A DNA stretch of 64,000 nt from Paludifilum halophilum (GTDB taxonomy: Bacteria > Bacillota > Bacilli > Thermoactinomycetales > DSM-45169): the NCBI RefSeq assembly GCF_002245355.1, contig NZ_NOWF01000007.1:1-64000 (forward strand), written 5' to 3'. The notes beneath the pieces are model-generated. The model worked only from the letters and a program-made list of their open reading frames with translations. It made no database searches and was not told the DNA's origin. Shown here piece by piece: positions 44,423 through 53,414 of this stretch. Numbering within the stretch: position 1 is the stretch's first letter; each line of letters starts with the position of its first letter. A program made the translations under genes and the position numbers.

Positions 44423-45685
44423 ATGGCGATGGAATCTGTCCGTCCGCCGTTAAACAAAGCGAGCGATTTTCCTGGATCATCGAGGCAACCGGCGATGGCT
44501 GATCCGCAAACCGGAGTGATCGCCGCCACCCTGATCATCGCTCTCGCGCTCAGCTACGCCATTTGGAGCAGTCAAGGGCCGCAACAGGGCCTCCTCTACG
44601 GCATCGGTCTCCTGTTCGGTTATACGCTGTTTCACGCCCGGTTCGGATTTACATCGGCTTTCCGGCAACTCCTGTCCGTCGGGCAAGGAGCCGGAATCCG
44701 GGCACATATGTTGATGTTGGCGGTCGCTTCCGCCTTGTTCGCCCCTCTGCTGGCCGCCGGAGTCGGCTTTTTCGGAGTGGAACCCACCGCCTCCGTCGCT
44801 CCCCTGGGGGTGAGTGTCGTCGTCGGTGCTTTCCTCTTTGGCATCGGCATGCAATTAGGAGGAGGGTGTGCCTCGGGAACTCTTTATCACATCGGGGGCG
44901 GCCGCTCCGCCTCCCTGCTCACCCTGACCGGTTTTATCACCGGATCGGTAGCGGGAGCCTGGCATTGGGACTTCTGGACGAACCGGATGCCTTCCTTGCC
45001 CCCGATCTCCCTCGCGGAAAGTACCGGGCTTGGATACGGCGGTGCTCTTGCGGTACAACTAGCTATTTTGGCCGCTATCGCCGGCGGAACCCTGTATATC
45101 GCCCGCAAGCGGCGGCCACCGCAGATGAAGCCTCTGCCTCGTGCTAAAGGCTGGGTGCGGATCATCCGCGGATCCTGGCCTCTTTGGGCCGCCGCCGCGG
45201 CTTTGGCCGCATTAAACGCAATCACTCTCCTGGTAAATGGGAAACCCTGGGGTATTACCTCCGCCTTCGCCCTTTGGGGTTCCAAAGTGGCGATGGCATG
45301 GGGGATCGATGTCACCCAATGGACCTACTGGTCCGGTGACAGAGCCGCCTCCCTTCAAGATCCCGTCTTCGCCCACGCCACCAGCGTCATGGACTTTGGC
45401 ATCATCCTCGGGGCAATTCTGGCCGCAGCCGCCGGAGGGGCTTTCGCCCTCCGAAAAATCGATGGGCGGCTCGCCATTGCCTCCATCGTCGGCGGATTAT
45501 TGATGGGATATGGAGCCCGCTTGGCCTACGGGTGCAACATCGGGGCTTATTTCTCCGGAATCGCTTCCTTCAGCCTTCACGGTTGGCTGTGGATGATCCT
45601 GGCCCTGGCGGGGTCCTACCTCGGATTATTCCTGCGTCCCCTGTTCGGGATGAAGAATCCGAAACCGGAGGATTCCGTCTGTTAA
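44423..45685 (+). CDS. YeeE/YedE family sulfur-compound transporter
   Basis: This 420-residue membrane protein has about ten to twelve hydrophobic segments in two repeats. Each repeat carries the family's cysteine motif: GGGCASGTLYHIGGGR in the first and AYGCNIGAYFSGIASFS in the second. Members such as TsuA take up thiosulfate through conserved cysteines. No TusA/TsuB-like partner is adjacent, so thiosulfate is only the most likely substrate. ATG 44423 is preferred over GTG 44414 because GAGGTGAT then sits at a suitable distance. Confidence 0.82.
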   Translation: MAMESVRPPLNKASDFPGSSRQPAMADPQTGVIAATLIIALALSYAIWSSQGPQQGLLYGIGLLFGYTLFHARFGFTSAFRQLLSVGQGAGIRAHMLMLAVASALFAPLLAAGVGFFGVEPTASVAPLGVSVVVGAFLFGIGMQLGGGCASGTLYHIGGGRSASLLTLTGFITGSVAGAWHWDFWTNRMPSLPPISLAESTGLGYGGALAVQLAILAAIAGGTLYIARKRRPPQMKPLPRAKGWVRIIRGSWPLWAAAAALAALNAITLLVNGKPWGITSAFALWGSKVAMAWGIDVTQWTYWSGDRAASLQDPVFAHATSVMDFGIILGAILAAAAGGAFALRKIDGRLAIASIVGGLLMGYGARLAYGCNIGAYFSGIASFSLHGWLWMILALAGSYLGLFLRPLFGMKNPKPEDSVC

Positions 45686-45700
45686 CAAAACACGGACCTG

Positions 45701-45745
45701 AAAAAGGCGATGCCTCGACAGAGGAGGCATCGCCTTTGTTTGTTT
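45701..45745. terminator. Bidirectional terminator between the YeeE gene and msrA
   Basis: A 14-bp stem aaaggcgatgcctc/gaggcatcgccttt with a 7-nt loop, with T-rich flank on the plus strand and A-rich flank giving T on the minus strand. Confidence 0.9.
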
Positions 45746-45771
45746 CATTTATTCTGCCACAATCGATCCTT

Positions 45772-46242
45772 TCAGATCTGGCAGGAGGATTGGCCCCGTT
45801 TCTGCAAATAGCGCTGGTGGTATTCCTCCGCTCGGTAGAAGGTGGGAGCCGGAACAATCTCCGTGACAATCGGATCCTTAAATCGACCGGAGGCATCCAG
45901 TTCCTTTTTGGACTTTTCCGCCGCCTCTTTTTGTTCATCATGATAATAAAAAATAACCGAACGGTACTGACGGCCGACATCCGGCCCCTGCCGGTTGAGG
46001 GTGGTCGGATTGTGGTTTTCCCAAAACAACTGAAGCAGTTCCTCATAGGAGATCACAGAGGGATCGTACTTCAGGTAAACCACCTCCGCATGTCCGGTTT
46101 GATCCGTGCAAACCTCTTCATAGGTCGGGTTCTCGGTTTTCCCGCCCATATAACCGACAGCGGTTTCGACCACACCTTCCACTTTACGAAAAAGTTCCTC
46201 CACACCCCAAAAGCATCCCGCTCCAAAAGCCGCCGTTTCCAT
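45772..46242 (-). CDS. msrA: Peptide methionine sulfoxide reductase MsrA
   Basis: This 156-residue enzyme reduces methionine-S-sulfoxide. The nucleophile is Cys10 in [11 protein letters not shown], followed by [20 protein letters not shown] and [20 protein letters not shown]-terminal cysteine near the end (SSCQI) may be the resolving one. The ATG at 46242 with AAAGGAG is preferred over a GTG seven codons upstream. No MsrB is fused or adjacent. Confidence 0.93.
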   Translation of the reverse strand: METAAFGAGCFWGVEELFRKVEGVVETAVGYMGGKTENPTYEEVCTDQTGHAEVVYLKYDPSVISYEELLQLFWENHNPTTLNRQGPDVGRQYRSVIFYYHDEQKEAAEKSKKELDASGRFKDPIVTEIVPAPTFYRAEEYHQRYLQKRGQSSCQI

Positions 46243-46534
46243 CACTCCAACACTCCTTTTCACGAATCACTGTCATCGACCCTCATCATGGGTCAGGTGG
46301 GGGCTGACTCCGATTTTTGTCTCCGCACCGGGTTGCCCCCAGATATAAGAATATCCGCTCCGTATCCTCCGAAAACTCCGCGAGGTTTGTCGGACAAACA
46401 CCGTCATACCGGAAATCAGGGTCAACTCTTTCATGAACCGGACATATCCTGCTATTCGACGGTTGATCCGATCGTATCAGGTTCCACTCTATTCCGGCAA
46501 CCTGGTCGATCCTGATTTTACCGCATCCTTTTAG

Positions 46535-46564
46535 TTGACATCGATGAGCCTCTCTCTATATAAT
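46535..46564 (+). promoter_or_regulatory. Promoter of the second NhaC-type gene
   Basis: TTGACA (46535-46540) and TATAAT (46559-46564) are both perfect with an 18-nt spacer. The leader is then about 185 nt long. The gap before it (46243-46534) shows no gene. Confidence 0.75.
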
Positions 46565-46570
46565 TCACTT

Positions 46571-46713
46571 TAGCACTTAAAAGCGTATAAGCAATAAAGA
46601 AGAATGAACTGCCATTTCGCCTCAAAAAACGATCGTACACATCTGCACATCGAAGATTTACCAGTAGGGTACCGCGAAAAAACTTTCGTCCCTTTGGAAC
46701 GGAAGTTTTTTTA
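46571..46713 (+). promoter_or_regulatory. Attenuated, T-box-like leader of the NhaC-type gene
   Basis: The leader ends in a strong terminator: aaaaaactttcgt (46677-46689) pairs with acggaagtttttt (46699-46711), followed by a T-run. Immediately before it stands AGGGTACCGCG (46666-46676), close to the T-box antiterminator sequence AGGGTGGNACCGCG but lacking the GG that pairs with the tRNA acceptor end. The space for stem I is short (about 95 nt). It may be a reduced T-box or another attenuator. A UAC triplet at 46636-46638 is a possible, unproven tyrosine specifier. Confidence 0.5.
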
Positions 46714-46754
46714 TTCATCCACCCCAGAGGCTGTAGAAAGGATACAGATCTATC

Positions 46755-48107
46755 ATGAACCAACGAAAAACAGGACCTGTTCTTCTCCTTTTTTCCGTTT
46801 TATTCGCTATTTTATTCGTGTCATTGGTTCATTTTCAAATACCCCCCCATATTCCCCTGCTCGTCAGTTTAGTGATCACTGCCGGATACGGTTTTTTGAC
46901 CGGATCGGACTGGAGATCGATGGAAAAGGGGATAATCACCGGCATCTCCAAAGGGTTGCAACCAATCTTGATCCTGCTTGTCGTCGGTCTGGTCATCGCC
47001 GGATGGATGATCGGCGGGACCGTACCCACTCTGCTGGTTTACGGAATGGAGTGGATCGATCCGGAATGGTTTGCGATCAGTGCGCTGTTCATCACGATCT
47101 TGGTCTCCACCTTCGCCGGCAGCTCCTTTACCACCGTGGGAACCATCGGTGTCGCCCTGATGGGTGTCGCCTCCGCGATGGGGATCTCCCCGGGCCTGGC
47201 GGCTGGAGCCGTTATCTGCGGAGCCTGTTTCGGGGATAAAATGTCCCCTTTGTCCGATTCAACCAATCTGGCCTCGGGAACAGCGGGAGTGAACTTGTTT
47301 ACCCATATTCGCCACCTGACAGGGACGACCGTTCCCGCCCTGCTCGTCACCGTCGTCCTCTTTGCGGTGATCGGTACTCCGGCTTCTTCGGGGGAATTGA
47401 CCCGGTTGACCGATATCAAGCAGACTCTGCAGCAATCGTTTCCCATTCATCCCTTGACCTTAGCGCCTCCGCTGATCGTGATGGGGCTGGCATACCGAAG
47501 ATATCCCGTTCTCCCCACTCTGATGTCGGGCCTTTTGGCCTCCGTCCTTTTTTCTTTTGTCCTGATCCCCGACTTAACCCTTCCCCGGCTGATGGAAGTA
47601 CTGCAAAACGGCCCCGACATGGAAACAGGCAATGAAGCAGTAAACGCCATCGTCAACAAAGGCGGTCTACAGTCGATGATGGGAACCGTCTCCCTTATTC
47701 TGATCACTTTGGCTCTGGGAGGTCTGACCAAAACTTTGGGCTTATTTGACCTCTTATTGCAAGCGATTCGGGGATCTCTGAGACGAACCGGGCATTTAAT
47801 CGCCGCGACAGCGGCCTCTTCCGTCGGGGTCAACCTGTTGGCAGGAGAAATGTATCTGTCGATTTTATTGCCCGGACAAGCCTTTAAATCCGTCTACGAA
47901 GAACAAAACATCCCTTTAAAACACCTGTCCCGAACCCTGGAGGATGCCGGAACCCTGATCAATCCGCTGATTCCCTGGGGAGTGAGCGGTGCCTTTTTCG
48001 CTTCGACCCTGGGAGTCTCCGTCGGGGAATATCTCCCCTTCACCTTCTTCCTGTATCTTTCCTTGCTGATGACTTTGATTATGGGGTACCGAAGGCAAAG
48101 ATCATGA
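46755..48107 (+). CDS. NhaC family Na+/H+ antiporter-like transporter (possible amino acid carrier)
   Basis: This 450-residue protein has about 11 membrane segments with the NhaC features FAGSSFTTVGTIGVALMGVA, CGACFGDKMSPLSDSTNLAS and SSVGVNLLAGEMYLSILLPG. It differs clearly from the NhaC-type gene at 24008. Some NhaC proteins controlled by T-box leaders have been proposed to carry tyrosine or lysine, and an attenuator precedes this gene, so amino acid transport is possible. The ribosome binding site is weak (GAAAGGA about 13 nt away). Confidence 0.82.
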   Translation: MNQRKTGPVLLLFSVLFAILFVSLVHFQIPPHIPLLVSLVITAGYGFLTGSDWRSMEKGIITGISKGLQPILILLVVGLVIAGWMIGGTVPTLLVYGMEWIDPEWFAISALFITILVSTFAGSSFTTVGTIGVALMGVASAMGISPGLAAGAVICGACFGDKMSPLSDSTNLASGTAGVNLFTHIRHLTGTTVPALLVTVVLFAVIGTPASSGELTRLTDIKQTLQQSFPIHPLTLAPPLIVMGLAYRRYPVLPTLMSGLLASVLFSFVLIPDLTLPRLMEVLQNGPDMETGNEAVNAIVNKGGLQSMMGTVSLILITLALGGLTKTLGLFDLLLQAIRGSLRRTGHLIAATAASSVGVNLLAGEMYLSILLPGQAFKSVYEEQNIPLKHLSRTLEDAGTLINPLIPWGVSGAFFASTLGVSVGEYLPFTFFLYLSLLMTLIMGYRRQRS

Positions 48108-48158
48108 GGGAAGATTCTTCTTTTCTACGGAAATAGATGCATCACTGATCGCACGGGG

Positions 48159-49000
48159 TTAACCGTAAGCCTGGGCAGCGACCGCAAATAGATGCTCGTT
48201 GAAGGGGGGATCATCCCCCTTTAATGCCATCACCGGGGGCTTTCGTACCCGTTCAAACCCGCTGTCGGATAAGAACCGGGACAACACCCGGTGTTCTGAA
48301 GGGATATCAATACGCTTCCACCCGTTATGCTTTTTGGCCAGATGATCAATCAGTAAATAGGCCCCATCGTATCCGGGGCTACGACGGGCCCGATCATCAG
48401 CATTCTCGGATTTTGAACTCCGAGTCCATAACCAAGCACTTCCCCTGTCCGGCTTCGGAGCATCACGCGATATACGGCTTGTTTGATTCGATTCTCCAAA
48501 AAAATGCTCCGATCCCCCCCAAAGGCTTCCTGATCCAATCGGATGATTTCCGGAATATCTTGTTTCAGTATCGGTCGTATTGTATAGCTATCCGTCCCGG
48601 ACAAGGAACCGCTTATGTATTCTTTGGCCACGAATTTATGGAGCGTAGTTACTGTTTGAAAGCCCAGTTTTTCATACAAGGGTTTTCCTTCCTCCGTGGC
48701 TACCAACATGATCGAGCGGTCGGAAACCTTACTGATACATTTTTTGACTAATTGTGTAGCCAATCCTATTCTTCGATAATCCGGATCTACCATAACCATA
48801 CCTAAGGAAGCTATCGTCTTGTAGGGAAAAATAGCAGCCGTCGAGATCACTTTTCCTTTTTTGTTTCGATGCCCAAAAAGAGATCCCGATTTTAAAATAA
48901 GGTCGATTTCCTCTTCCGAATAATCCCAACCCAGTCGATCGAAAAGAAGGACGACATCCGAACCATCCTTCTTGACCAGGGGCTCGATATGGAGAGGCAA
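48159..49000 (-). pseudogene. GNAT family acetyltransferase with a frameshift
   Basis: The first frame (TTG at 49000 behind AAGGGGG, stop at 48350) encodes an acetyltransferase domain with GMVMVDPDYRRIGLATQLVK and a second half of the fold. It ends at PDTMGPIY. In the next frame the protein continues as LLIDHLAKKHNGWKRIDIPS to FAVAAQAYG with a stop at 48159, which is the expected C-terminus of this family. One missing G in the GGGG run near 48362 would explain it. Whether this is a real mutation, a sequencing error or a frameshift site cannot be told. Confidence 0.75.
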
Positions 49001-49037
49001 ATAGGATGCCCCCTTTCTTTTTATAAAACAATCACCC

Positions 49038-49076
49038 CAAAAACCGAGGCCGGCATTCTTCCGGCCCCGGTTTTTC
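49038..49076 (-). terminator. Terminator of the ribose operon
   Basis: A 14-bp GC-rich stem (aaaccgaggccgg and ccggccccggttt) with T-run on the minus strand, starting directly after the rbsB stop. Confidence 0.9.
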
Positions 49077-49077
49077 T

Positions 49078-50004
49078 TCACTTCTCGGTGATTAACTCCA
49101 ACTGAACCGGATAAAACTCCTTCACCTTCTCTCCCTGGGCGGCTTCAGCCGCTACGCGGACGGCGATTTTGCCGATCTCTCCCGGCTTTTGGGCGATGGT
49201 CGCCCCCATTTCTCCTTTATTCACAGCTTCAACTGCATCATCGGTGGCATCAAAGCCAACGACGAGGATGTCTTTTCCGGCGGAACGGATCGCCTGCAAA
49301 GCTCCCAGAGCCATCTCGTCGTTATGGGCGAAAACCGCCTGGATGTCCGAATGGCTCTGGAGGATATTCTCCATCACCTTCAGTCCCTCCGCCCGGTCAA
49401 AACCGGCAGGTTGGGAGGCCACCACCTTGACATCTTTTTTTCCGTCCACGGCTTCATGAAACCCTTTGCCGCGGTCCCGGGCGGCGGAAGTGCCTGCAAT
49501 CCCTTGCAATTCCACCAGATTCCCCTCACCGCCGATCTCATTCAGGATGAATTCTCCGGCCATTTCACCGCCTTTGACATTATCCGAAGCGATGTGGGAA
49601 ACCACCTTTCCTCCTTCGGCCTCCCGATCGATGGTGATAACCGGGATATCCGACTGGTTGGCCGATTCCACAGCGGTGGAGACCGCCTTACTGTCCGTTG
49701 GGTTGATCAACAACAGATCCACATTTTTCTCCATCAGATCTTCCACGTCATTGATCTGCTTCGCCGTATCGTTCTGAGCGTCGGCGACGATCAGCTCCAC
49801 CCCTTCTTTCTCAGCCGTTTTTTTCGCCTCATCCCGTAAGGTGACGAAAAAGGGATTGTTCAAGGTGGAAATCGAAAGGCCGATCGTTACGTCCTGATCC
49901 GGTTTTTTCTCTTCCTGCTCCAGAGCAGACTCGGTTGAACAACCCGCCAACAACAACCCCATAACCAACCCGACCGCCAACAGACACAACAGCCCTTTGC
50001 GCAT
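49078..50004 (-). CDS. rbsB: Ribose ABC transporter substrate-binding lipoprotein
   Basis: This 308-residue periplasmic-binding-type protein carries a lipoprotein signal (LLLAGC, lipidated Cys22). The mature part has the sugar-binding type I fold: IGLSISTLNNPFF, INPTDSKAV, TIDREAEGG, HNDEMALGALQA, GFDATDDA. It delivers ribose to RbsC. ATG 50004 has AGGAGG. It is the last gene of the operon and overlaps no other. Confidence 0.93.
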   Translation of the reverse strand: MRKGLLCLLAVGLVMGLLLAGCSTESALEQEEKKPDQDVTIGLSISTLNNPFFVTLRDEAKKTAEKEGVELIVADAQNDTAKQINDVEDLMEKNVDLLLINPTDSKAVSTAVESANQSDIPVITIDREAEGGKVVSHIASDNVKGGEMAGEFILNEIGGEGNLVELQGIAGTSAARDRGKGFHEAVDGKKDVKVVASQPAGFDRAEGLKVMENILQSHSDIQAVFAHNDEMALGALQAIRSAGKDILVVGFDATDDAVEAVNKGEMGATIAQKPGEIGKIAVRVAAEAAQGEKVKEFYPVQLELITEK

Positions 50005-50042
50005 GGAAATGACCTCCTTCTTGTTCAAAACCCTGTGCAGGG

Positions 50043-50993
50043 TCATTTCTTTCGGGAACGATCCAGCAAAACAGCCAAGAGAATCACGGCCCCTTTCACC
50101 ACTTGCTGATAAAAGGAGGAGACATTAAGCAGGTTGAGCCCGTTATCCAACACACCGATGATCATGGCACCGATCAAGGTTCCGGTCACCCATCCCTTTC
50201 CTCCGGCCAGGCTGGTTCCGCCCAACACCACCGCGGCGATCGCATCCAGTTCATAGGTGGTACCCGCGGTCGGCTGAGCGGAATTGAGCCGGGCAGTCAG
50301 AATGATCCCGCTCAAAGCGGCAAACAGACCGCTGACGGCATAGACCCGGATCTTCACCCGATCGGTCCGCACCCCGGACAGCAGAGCCGCTTCCTCATTG
50401 CCGCCCAGGGCGTAAACATGACGGCCAAAGGGAGTGTTTTTCAATATCAAGTAGACGATGACAAAAGAGACCAGCATCCAAATGACGGGAATCGGAATCT
50501 CAAAGAAATACCCCTTCCCCAGCATCGCAAAGGTATCACTGTCGTAGGAAATCGGCCTCCCTTCGGTATAAACCAGCGTCAGTCCTCGAAAGATGGTCAT
50601 GGTAGCCAAAGTGGCGATAAAGGGGGCCACTTTCCCCTTCGCGACCAACACCCCGTTTCCTGCTCCCATCACCGTGCCGGCGGCCAATCCTGCCAAAACG
50701 GCCAGCCAGGGATCCATCCCGCCGGCCAACATCCCGGCAGACAATGCGCCGGACAAAGCCAGAATCGAACCGACGGACAAGTCGATCCCCCCGGTGAGAA
50801 TCACAAAGGTCATCCCGAAAGCGAGGAGTGCATTAATTGAGATTTGGCGCAACACATTGAAAATATTTGTGATACTCAGGAATTCACGACTGATCAGGGA
50901 CAGGGCCAAGATAATCAAACCCAGACCCACCAGTGGACCGATTTGCTGTACCCGACCGGGTTTGAGATTTTCGGTTTTGATTTCAGTCTGCAA
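50043..50993 (-). CDS. rbsC: Ribose ABC transporter permease
   Basis: This permease of about 316 residues has eight to ten membrane segments. The family motif TGGIDLSVGSILALSGALSAG and the cytoplasmic EAA-like region GGNEEAALLSGVRTDRVK are present. The TTG at 50993 follows GGAGGTG at good spacing; the GTG at 51002 three codons earlier sits on top of that site, so the start is uncertain by three residues. It overlaps the rbsA end. Confidence 0.92.
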   Translation of the reverse strand: MQTEIKTENLKPGRVQQIGPLVGLGLIILALSLISREFLSITNIFNVLRQISINALLAFGMTFVILTGGIDLSVGSILALSGALSAGMLAGGMDPWLAVLAGLAAGTVMGAGNGVLVAKGKVAPFIATLATMTIFRGLTLVYTEGRPISYDSDTFAMLGKGYFFEIPIPVIWMLVSFVIVYLILKNTPFGRHVYALGGNEEAALLSGVRTDRVKIRVYAVSGLFAALSGIILTARLNSAQPTAGTTYELDAIAAVVLGGTSLAGGKGWVTGTLIGAMIIGVLDNGLNLLNVSSFYQQVVKGAVILLAVLLDRSRKK

Positions 50994-52485
50994 GTTTTCC
51001 ACCTCCCGAAGCTGCTATCATCACCTTTTCCTGGGTCGCTTCATCCCGGTCGAATACACCGCTGATCCGTCCTTCATGCATCACCAGCACCCGGTCGCTC
51101 ATCTCCAGGACCTCGGGCAAATCCGAGGAGATAAGCAATATCGCCATCCCTTCTTCGGCCAACCGGTTCATCAACCGGTAAATCTCCGCCTTCGCCCCGA
51201 TATCCACGCCCCGGGTGGGCTCATCCAGTATCAACACCTTGGGCCGGGCGGCCAACCATTTGCCGATCACTACCTTTTGCTGGTTTCCGCCGCTGAGTGT
51301 CCCCACTTCCTGATCGGAGTCGGCGGCACGGACAGAAAGCTGTTTCACCTGTGCCTCTGTCATTCGTTTTTCCACACCTCGACGTAGAATACCGAAGGAA
51401 GTAAGCGCCCCCAGGTTGGGCAGGGACAAATTCTCCTTAACCGACCGGGACAAGACCAATCCCTGTTCCTTGCGGTTCTCTGTCACATAGGCTATTCCGG
51501 CGCGAATCGCATCGATCGGTCGACGAATGGTAACAGGCCAACCGTCGATGGACACCCTTCCCGCATCCAAGCGCTCGACGCCAAAGAGCAAATCCGCTAC
51601 CTCCGTCCGCCCCGCTCCCATCAATCCGGCCAGTCCCAAGATCTCCCCGCCCCGTATCGTAAAGGATATATCCGATACTTTTTCTTTTCGGGTCATCCCC
51701 TCCACCTGCAAACGCTCCCCGCCCATGCGGAGACTCCGCCGGGGAAAGCGCTCCCGGATCTCCCGTCCCACCATCATTTGAACCAGTTGGTCCATATCGG
51801 TGGAACCGGTTTCCCGAGTGCCGACAAAAGTGCCGTCCCGGAGGACGGTCATCCGGTCGGAAATCCGGAAAACTTCCTCCATCCGGTGGGAGATATAGAT
51901 CATACCCACCCCGTGCCGCTTTAACGATTCAACGACCTCAAAGAGAGACTCGATCTCCCGGTTGGTCAAGGCGGCGGTCGGTTCATCCAGTACTAACACC
52001 TTCGCCTGGAGGGATAATACCTTGGCAATCTCCACCATCTGTTGCTGTCCGACGGAGAGTTCCCCCACTTTTTGATCGGGATCGATCCGAACTCCCAGCT
52101 GAGACAGATATTTTTGCGACTCCTCCCGCATCCGGTTCCATCGGATCGACCTCCACTTGTATGTAAACTCCCGGCCCAAAAACATATTTTCCATCACCGT
52201 GAGTTGGGGAACCACCGGAAGCTCCTGATGAATGATGGCAATTCCCAGTTGGGTCGCTTCCCTGGGGGAACGAATCGTTCTTTCCCTCCCATCCACCCAA
52301 ATCCGACCTTCATCCTTGGCGTAGATGCCCCCGAGAATTTTGATCAACGTGGATTTTCCCGCTCCGTTTTCTCCCATCAGGGCATGTACTTCTCCGGGGG
52401 CGAGAGTGAAAGACACCTCCTTCAATACCCGGACACCGGCAAACGCTTTGCTGATCCCTTTCATCTCCAACAACGGTTCAGTCAT
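50983..52485 (-). CDS. rbsA: Ribose ABC transporter ATPase
   Basis: This 500-residue protein has two ABC cassettes in tandem. The first has Walker A GENGAGKST at 38-46, LSVGQQQMVEIAK and VLDEPTAAL. The second has a degenerate Walker A (GLMGAGRTE), LSGGNQQKVVIGKWLA and ILDEPTRGVD, as usual for sugar RbsA/MglA proteins. The ATG overlaps the rbsK stop (ATGA). Confidence 0.94.
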   Translation of the reverse strand: MTEPLLEMKGISKAFAGVRVLKEVSFTLAPGEVHALMGENGAGKSTLIKILGGIYAKDEGRIWVDGRERTIRSPREATQLGIAIIHQELPVVPQLTVMENMFLGREFTYKWRSIRWNRMREESQKYLSQLGVRIDPDQKVGELSVGQQQMVEIAKVLSLQAKVLVLDEPTAALTNREIESLFEVVESLKRHGVGMIYISHRMEEVFRISDRMTVLRDGTFVGTRETGSTDMDQLVQMMVGREIRERFPRRSLRMGGERLQVEGMTRKEKVSDISFTIRGGEILGLAGLMGAGRTEVADLLFGVERLDAGRVSIDGWPVTIRRPIDAIRAGIAYVTENRKEQGLVLSRSVKENLSLPNLGALTSFGILRRGVEKRMTEAQVKQLSVRAADSDQEVGTLSGGNQQKVVIGKWLAARPKVLILDEPTRGVDIGAKAEIYRLMNRLAEEGMAILLISSDLPEVLEMSDRVLVMHEGRISGVFDRDEATQEKVMIAASGGGKLAD

Positions 52486-53414
52486 GGACGGTTTCTTCCT
52501 TGATCAAATGATTCCACTTCCTCCCGGTTCGGCATCCCCGATTGGGCCCCTAACCGAGTGACCGCCAATGCGGCGGTTTTTCCGGCAAAACGGACCGCCT
52601 CTTCCAGACTCCCGCCCTCCGCCAAGGCGACAGCCAGTCCGGCGTTAAAGGCATCGCCGGCTCCGGTGGTGTCCACTGCTTTCACGGAATGGCCGGGTAC
52701 TCGCACCGTTTCTTCCCCGGGAGAAAGGTAGGCCGCTCCATCCTCTCCCAGGGTGGTCACCACATGACCGACCCCCCGATCCAACAGGCGACCCATCGCC
52801 CGATCCAATCCCTCTTTTTCCGGGGAAATTCCGCTTAAAAGCTCGAGCTCCGACCGGTTCGGCGTCAGATAGTCCACCTGTTCCAGCAGGTCCTGTGGTA
52901 AATCCCGTGCCGGAGCCGGATTGAGAATCACTGTTTTCCCGGCTTTTTTCGCCAGCTCCACCGCCTGTTGGATCGCCGGTAAGGGGACTTCCAGCTGCAA
53001 CAAGACCCCATCCGCCCCGGTGATCACTTGTCGGTGCTGCTCCACATCCGAAGGCAAAGTGTGGGAGTTGGCCCCGGAAACAACAGTGATGCGGTTATCT
53101 CCCTGTGAAAGAAGAATAGAAGCAATCCCGGTAGAGGCTTCCGTCACGGTTTTCACGGTTCCGGTATCCACTCCCCGCTCCTGTAGAGAGGACAGCAGAG
53201 ACTCGCCGAAGGGATCGTCTCCCACCGATCCGATCATCGAGGTCTTCGCACCGAGAGAGGCCGCCGCAACCGCCTGATTAGCCCCTTTTCCGCCGGGGAT
53301 GAAGTGAACCTCCTCTCCCATCACGGTTTCTCCTTTCTGAGGCGCCCGTTCCGCTTTCACAACCAGATCCATGTTAAGACTGCCCACGACTGTCACTTTA
53401 CCTCTTTGACTCAT
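52482..53414 (-). CDS. rbsK: Ribokinase
   Basis: This 310-residue PfkB-family sugar kinase phosphorylates ribose to ribose 5-phosphate. The N-terminal GGKGANQAVAAASLGA signature and the C-terminal DTTGAGDAFNAGLAVAL with catalytic Asp are intact. It overlaps rbsR by 4 nt. Gene order rbsR-K-A-C-B is that of Bacillus without rbsD. Confidence 0.94.
   Translation of the reverse strand: MSQRGKVTVVGSLNMDLVVKAERAPQKGETVMGEEVHFIPGGKGANQAVAAASLGAKTSMIGSVGDDPFGESLLSSLQERGVDTGTVKTVTEASTGIASILLSQGDNRITVVSGANSHTLPSDVEQHRQVITGADGVLLQLEVPLPAIQQAVELAKKAGKTVILNPAPARDLPQDLLEQVDYLTPNRSELELLSGISPEKEGLDRAMGRLLDRGVGHVVTTLGEDGAAYLSPGEETVRVPGHSVKAVDTTGAGDAFNAGLAVALAEGGSLEEAVRFAGKTAALAVTRLGAQSGMPNREEVESFDQGRNRP

Noticed and set aside
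48131-48195. Direct repeats aaatagatgc at 48131-48140 and 48186-48195
   Set aside because: Only two 10-bp copies, one inside the old GNAT reading frame; no spacer regularity, so not a CRISPR or iteron array.
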